DNA of 64,000 nucleotides from Oscheius onirici (Eukaryota; Nematoda; Chromadorea; Rhabditida; Rhabditidae). A program made the position numbers and the translations under genes. Every line of letters begins with the position of its first letter. Position 1 is the stretch's first letter. The notes under the pieces are model-generated. The model saw only the letters and a program-made list of their open reading frames with translations. It was not told the origin of the DNA and made no database searches. Shown piece after piece: positions 58,991 to 64,000 of this stretch. The DNA lies in NCBI GenBank assembly GCA_932521025.1, contig OW051471.1, positions 1,054,001 to 1,118,000 of the forward strand, written 5' to 3'.

Positions 58991-58999
58991 ACACTTTCA

Positions 59000-61035
59000 G
59001 AAAAATTGCAGCCTTGCGAAGAATCCTTCTCCTCCAAAATGACAGATCATCTTCCTTATCGAATGCCCGTCTTCCTCATTTGAACAGGGCAATGGTCTAA
59101 AGCGGCGATCCTCCTCTTTTCCGCCAAAGTTAATCCCGAGGAAAATTGAGCATGACCCGTTTCCCAGAGCCACATTTTCCGATAGTCTCATGTTTCATCA
59201 CTTTTAGCGGTCCTCTCTACTCCTCAGTGGTTTTACCGTACTTCACCATCGGAAACCTGAAAAAGAAGGCGTCAAAATGGTCTTGAAACGAAAACTGTTA
59301 CTCAACATGGCAGATCATTCCGGCAAAAATTGGCCATGACCCATCTCCCAAAATCACATTTTCAATTCTACCTTTGTTCGGAATGAAACGCCATGGCTGT
59401 GCGTCACCATTCAAATATTACTTGAAAATGAACAAAAAAAAAAAACCTCTACTTCCATCTGATTGTTCCAGAACCGTCTTTGATGTAGCCTTTCAACAAG
59501 GCTTCCGACGAGAACTTTCTTCTATCAGAATCTGAAAGCAAAGCGGAGAGGGAAAACTGGCGGAATCTCTAGTTTCTTTTAATTTTGACTATATGAATGA
59601 TTCTCAAGCACACACCTCGACACGACTCCAGTCCCTACCCGATTTGCTTGGAAACTTTCTCTTGGAAGAAAGAGCCCCCTACCGAAACCCGAATCGGCCC
59701 TCGAGCAATAAGACTGTAATTTTTCGGACCCGGGTTGCTCGGGACAACTCCAGGCGGTAGTGTTTGAGAGTAGCAAAAGGTTTGTAGAATATTTGAGAGG
59801 AAAATAGAAAAAAGCCACCTGATTTGAAGAAGACGAGAGCACAACTGAACATCTGAACATCGTTGCTAGAGTTTTGACAAGACTTGACAAGTCGGATGAA
59901 GGGACTTGAGGGAAAACAAGGACAGGAAAAACTGGGTAGATCTACTTTCTGGAAAAATTAGACATGCCCCCTCTCCCAAATACGTATATTCTGACAGTCT
60001 TTGAGCATATTTCGGTATTTTTGGTCATACTAGGCGTCTCTATTTATCTGGATCAAAAGAACATCTCCTTGCAAACATCTGGTCACTGTGGTTTCATTCA
60101 AAATACCAACCTTGGTTATATCCAGGATCCCATTGGGCACAATCTCTTTCCTTATCCGGTCTTCGACAACGGTCTTTCAATTCCAGAACTCGTATAGAAA
60201 AAAACCAGAACAGAAAAAAATGGTACAATGATAACTTTTGAATCACGCCAACCTCTATTTCCATCATCTCGCTCCAGAATCTTACTTTGAATAGTACTTT
60301 GACGACGAGAACCTCCTTCTACCAGACTCCTGAAAAATGACAGATTAGAAAAAATTGTAAGTCCGTGAAAACAGTAGGGATCAATCTTGAACGGGTCTTG
60401 AAAACCATTGATTCAACAAGGTAGATCTACTTTCGCCGAAAAATTGGGCATGACCCGTCTCCCAAAGCAACTTTTTTCAACTGTTCTTTGCTCCAAAAAT
60501 GAGGCTTTCACGTTGTCTAACATTTTCTGTTTCTCTCGACTATTCTCTCAAACTGTGTGAACTGGACTCTGTAAACAAAAGACTGTTAAAACCAGCCTCT
60601 ATCTGATTGCTCCAGAATCCGGCTTGACACAGTATTTCGACTAGAGAATCTTCCTTGACACAATGTTCGGACGAGAATTTCCCTCTGCCAGTATCTGAAA
60701 ATCCACAAGAGAGAAAAAGACTGATAAAATCTTTTCTTTCCGCAGTTTTTAGTGGTTTGAATTTCCAAGCACAATCCTCGACATGACTCCAGTACCTACC
60801 CGATTTGCTGGTCACCTTCAGAGAGATCCCTACCGAAACCCGAATCGGCCCTCGAGCAATAGGATTGGAGTTTTTCGGACCCAGGTTGTTCAAGACAACT
60901 CCAGGTCCTAGTCAAGGTAGTGCTTGAGAAGTTAGGCCAAAGTTTTGAAGGAAAATTCTAGTGGAAAATGAAAGAAGGTCACCTGATTTGAAGAAGACGA
61001 GAGCACTGGCGACGTTCTGTCGATGAACTGAGGTC
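59000..61035 (-). other. Tandem array of exon-like cassettes, family unknown
   Basis: Four block types recur on the minus strand in the same order. M1 (ends SSSSNQ or LVFFKS before CAG|GTG) lies at about 61000 and 59840. M2 (CLEQPGSEKLQSYCSRADSGF / CPEQPGSEKLQSYCSRADSG) lies at about 60900-60800 and 59750-59660. M3 (TGRGKFSSEHCVKEDSLVE, related KFSSEALLKGYIKDGSG) lies at about 60695, 60325 and 59525. M4 (EKVALGDGSCPIF, ENVILGDGSWPIF, ENVALGNGSCSIF) lies at about 60475, 59985, 59370 and 59170. Junction phases agree between M2 and M3 in the first unit. The pattern implies a multi-exon gene duplicated in tandem with about a 1.1 kb period, followed by partial loss. Whether any unit is functional is not clear. 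Cysteine spacing suggests a secreted protein. Confidence 0.5.
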
Positions 61036-61049
61036 AATTAGAAGCGAAC

Positions 61050-62970
61050 AACTAGTTATAAGTTTTGAAAAGTTTTTGAGTTGCTTTTACAAAAGTTTCT
61101 CACAAGCAGACAAGTTGACACAAGTTGACAAGTATTGCTTGGCATGAATCCGAGCTGGAAATTATTGACTGGTAGAGAAAAGGGAGACAAAGAGACAGTG
61201 GGACAGAGGACAGAGGGACAGATGAACGGAGAGACAAAGAGACAAAGGAACAGAGGGACAGAGACAGAGAATTTCAGGACTGGTGGGGATCTGATTACCA
61301 TGCTCTGGCTTTGCTGGCTTAGTTTACAGTAAACCTAATCTTATCTCCCCCTTTGTCTCTGCAGAACGCAACCTGAAGCCCAGGTACCAGAAAAACTGAT
61401 CCTTTGAAACGAACCCCATTCCAACGTTCTGTCTCATCGATGATACTGGTCTCGGGTCGGTCGATCGTCGCAGATCAAAGTCGGGGGCAAACAGCTCAGC
61501 AACAAATCAGCAGCGTCAGTAAAAGAAACAAATTTTCGAAAACCAGTAAGCGGAGGAGGAAGGAGAAGATGAACTGTACAAAGACCATTGAGGGTGTTTT
61601 TCAAATTTTTGTAAGTAAAAACTTGCAGTTTTGTTTTTGATCGGAGCATCCATTGAAGAAAAGAGCATTTATTGGAGATAAAGGGCATTCAATTTAGGCC
61701 ATTCTAATGGCTTTTGGAGGACAGATAACATTCTTCAACGCGATCATAAAAGTAGCCGAAGATGGTTTTGCCACTTCGCTGAGACAGAAAAACCAAAACT
61801 TTTTTGTTACGTTTCATCAAGTGTCTACAACTAGCAATGAGCAGGAATCGTTGATAAATTCCTATAGCAACAATCGACAAACTTTTGATGAATCCTGTTC
61901 AGAAAAATAACCCAAAATTTCCTTTCACCCTGGACCCTTATGTACTTGTTTGGCTTGCCTAAGAGCCATTTTACCAGGAAAAAAACATTTCGCTGTTTGG
62001 CTGTCCAAAAAAAAGTAGCTGATTTGTTATTGCGTGGTCAGTCTGATTCAGAAAAAAGGTAATTGCAAAAAATTGTTGTTTCATAAGTTGTTCACTACTG
62101 AAGGAGATTTCAAGTTTCTCTTACCTATTCACAATGCTCATAAAAACAGGATCTTTTTGGCCAAGTCGAATTTTTGATCCCAGGCTGGTTCTTATCCAGC
62201 TCTCGCTCCGGGTTTGCAACATTGCACGACGGCTATTTTTTTCGAAAAAAATACAGCCCGTTTTTCTTTTTCAATACTTCACTTTCTACATAAAAGAATC
62301 ATAAGATGTCTCCTTTTTTCTTTCAGTTTTATATCAAAAAGTTCCCGAAAAAAGATACTTCCAAACTGTTCGTCTCTCTGCTCATCTTCAAACTGTTGAT
62401 ATTGACACACTAAACGTCTCCTCTTCTCTATAATTCACACAGCGGGTGTGATCTCTGAAACAAATAGACAGAGAGAGCGGGTTCGGTAACTTTTGACTCC
62501 CATAGATATTTTTAGGCTCGAACTTTTGGAATTCACTGGATCAGGGTGCATCAAGATCGTTTGATGACCACCTTTTTGCGATTACTGGAAAGACGATGCG
62601 TCATTAGGACTGAGTAGAGCTTAGGAGTAACGGTAGTAGTGTAAGAAGAAGGGTCAACAGTCGTAGAAATGAGCCAGTAGCAGTTTTTGTAACTGTTTCG
62701 GTTGAAAATTGTTCTGCGAACCGAAAAAAATGCTGTGTTTCAGTACAAACATATAAGACGGCACATGTTTTTTCTATCCTCTACTAGTTGTAAGTGAAAT
62801 AGTAACTCTCCCTACTATTTGGCCAAAATTCAGGTCAGCAATGCTTTGTTAGAAGATGTCAGACCAGAGGAAATTGTAGTCAGAAATTGAGAAACTTGTA
62901 CAAGTCTGTTCAGAAGAGAATGCTACAGTAACCCAAGAATTCTCTTTTTCGTTGTTTTTTTAGATTTCTT
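61050..62970. other. No gene supported; GA-rich repeat inside
   Basis: 61180-61275 is a GGGACAGAG/GAGACAAAG simple repeat. Other frames lack exon borders. A short exon-like piece after CTCTGCAG near 61365 is too small to judge. Confidence 0.35.
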
Positions 62971-62978
62971 GATACCCC

Positions 62979-63220
62979 CTAAAATGCAAGTTCCGAGGAA
63001 AGTTCTTTCTGAACGATCGAATGAGTTTTGTTACCCTTCGAGGTGTCCAAGATGAAATTCTCTATGTTCTGAACCTGAAACATTTGTATGGGAATAATGA
63101 CATTTTTTTTCAACTTACCAGCATATCTAGCACAAAAGGCTCGAAAAATGGCACGAGGTGAAAAATAAACGCGAAGTACAAAAATTCAAAAGTGACAGTA
63201 TCGCTCTGAATCCCGCTCAT
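62979..63220 (-). CDS. Candidate small membrane protein, two exons
   Basis: ATG at 63218-63220 opens exon 63220-63119, ending in a strong CTG|GTAAGT donor. A 44-base intron ends in TTTCAG, and exon 63074-62979 reaches TAG with matching phase. The 65-residue product has a hydrophobic, aromatic segment (FEFLYFAFIFHLVPFFEPFV) near the start and ends KGNKTHSIVQKELSSELAF. The good splice sites and short intron support it. The small size and absence of a known family do not. It may be part of a larger gene. Confidence 0.4.
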
Positions 63221-63254
63221 TTAGAAAGGCGGGGACTATGAAAAAAAATTCAAA

Positions 63255-63391
63255 CTGCGTTATATCGGGGTGGAGTAAAAGGGACCTCGTGCAAGCTCAG
63301 GGGTATGTTATATCGGGGAAAAACGCGTTTTTGTACTGTGGCGAATCTTCAAATAAAAAACAGGGGGTACGTTATATCGAGAGTTGACTGT
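63255..63391. mobile_element. Fragment of a pogo/Tigger-like DNA element end
   Basis: The reverse complement of the right edge reads CAGTCAACTCTCGATATAAC, followed by TA outside, close to the ends common in pogo/Tigger-type TA-inserting elements. Related GTTATATCGGGG motifs occur twice more upstream (63258 and 63306). The matching other terminus was not found. Confidence 0.45.
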
Positions 63392-63394
63392 ACT

Positions 63395-64000
63395 ACTACA
63401 TACATCACAGGAGTATCAAAACAACAGGTGAGTTCCATAGTATTTGTAGATGGACGAAACATTTTCGGATTCATAATCGACACCAAATCTCCGAGTGTTG
63501 TTTACCTGGAAAGCGTTTACTTTCTGACTTTACCAACAACTCTATAACTGAAGGTGTACGATTCTCATTGGTTATATAGACATGGTGAACGATGAAATGT
63601 TTCGCATGCTCGTTATGACAGAACGAATACATTATTATAGTAGTATGACGCATACAGATGTTTCAATTTTTGATTCTAGAAAAACTTTCAAACGAGCCTT
63701 CACGGCTCATTTGTTGAGTAACTATGTACTCAACGGACTTATTTTTTAGTGAATCCAGCTGTTTTGCCCTCCCATTCCTTTCTGATTATGTAAGCCATTC
63801 GATCTGTACCCGTTTTTTTATACCATTTATGCTTCAAGGAGGAGCTCAAGTAAAGCAGGGTAACAAAATTCATTCGATCTTCTGTGCTGATCAAAACTAG
63901 CTAGCATTCTGAAACTTCAAGTATCTCATATGGCCATATTTTGAAAAACTCAATTTGTCTCACTTACAGTATAAGAAAGAGAGCAAACAGTTCCAAGCAA
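63395..64000. other. No gene supported at window end
   Basis: Short frames only. No splice chain, RNA gene or repeat with clear ends. Confidence 0.35.

Overview
The window looks like nematode nuclear DNA, most likely a Caenorhabditis-type rhabditid. It is AT-rich, has many 40-100 base introns with TTTTCAG-like acceptors, and carries gene families typical of these worms: a supplementary nuclear hormone receptor, a clan-2 cytochrome P450 and a bestrophin. It is also rich in short inverted-repeat elements, long G or C tracts and tRNA-derived repeats. All gene models were spliced by eye from GT/AG sites, phase agreement and family motifs. No transcript evidence or database search was available.

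Layout. 1-507 (+): the 3' end of an unrecognised gene. 510-11400: mostly gene-free, with simple repeats, a 364-base near-perfect palindrome (7064-7427) and a dispersed repeat. 11422-18611: a small candidate exon (+), the last exon of a single-pass membrane protein (-) and a nuclear hormone receptor (+, complete DNA-binding and ligand-binding parts). 18612-26900: two related four-helix membrane-protein genes on the minus strand (20353-20827 and 22738-24705) with the same exon phases, three miniature DNA elements and a shortened tRNA-like sequence. 27396-28442 (+): exons of an unrecognised protein, ending where a TTAA-type element has inserted.

29425-40717 (-): a complete ten-exon cytochrome P450 of about 521 residues. 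One intron holds a whole opposite-strand gene (32770-35283) for a mucin-like membrane protein, itself interrupted by a TA-inserted DNA transposon. Another intron holds an RTE-type LINE fragment. An inverted copy of one P450 exon lies just past the gene's 3' end. 41962-54967 (-): a bestrophin-family chloride channel whose introns are filled with repeats, including a foldback with two opposed tRNA-like promoters. 54968-64000: repeat-rich, with a tRNA-derived SINE inserted in a miniature element, tandemly repeated exon-like cassettes (59000-61035, minus) and a possible small membrane protein.

The genes do not form a pathway. The receptor, the P450 and the channel are separate host genes. The most striking feature is the amount of structure placed inside introns: nested genes, duplicated exons, foldbacks and nested insertions. 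Several inverted repeats could form double-stranded RNA in pre-mRNA.
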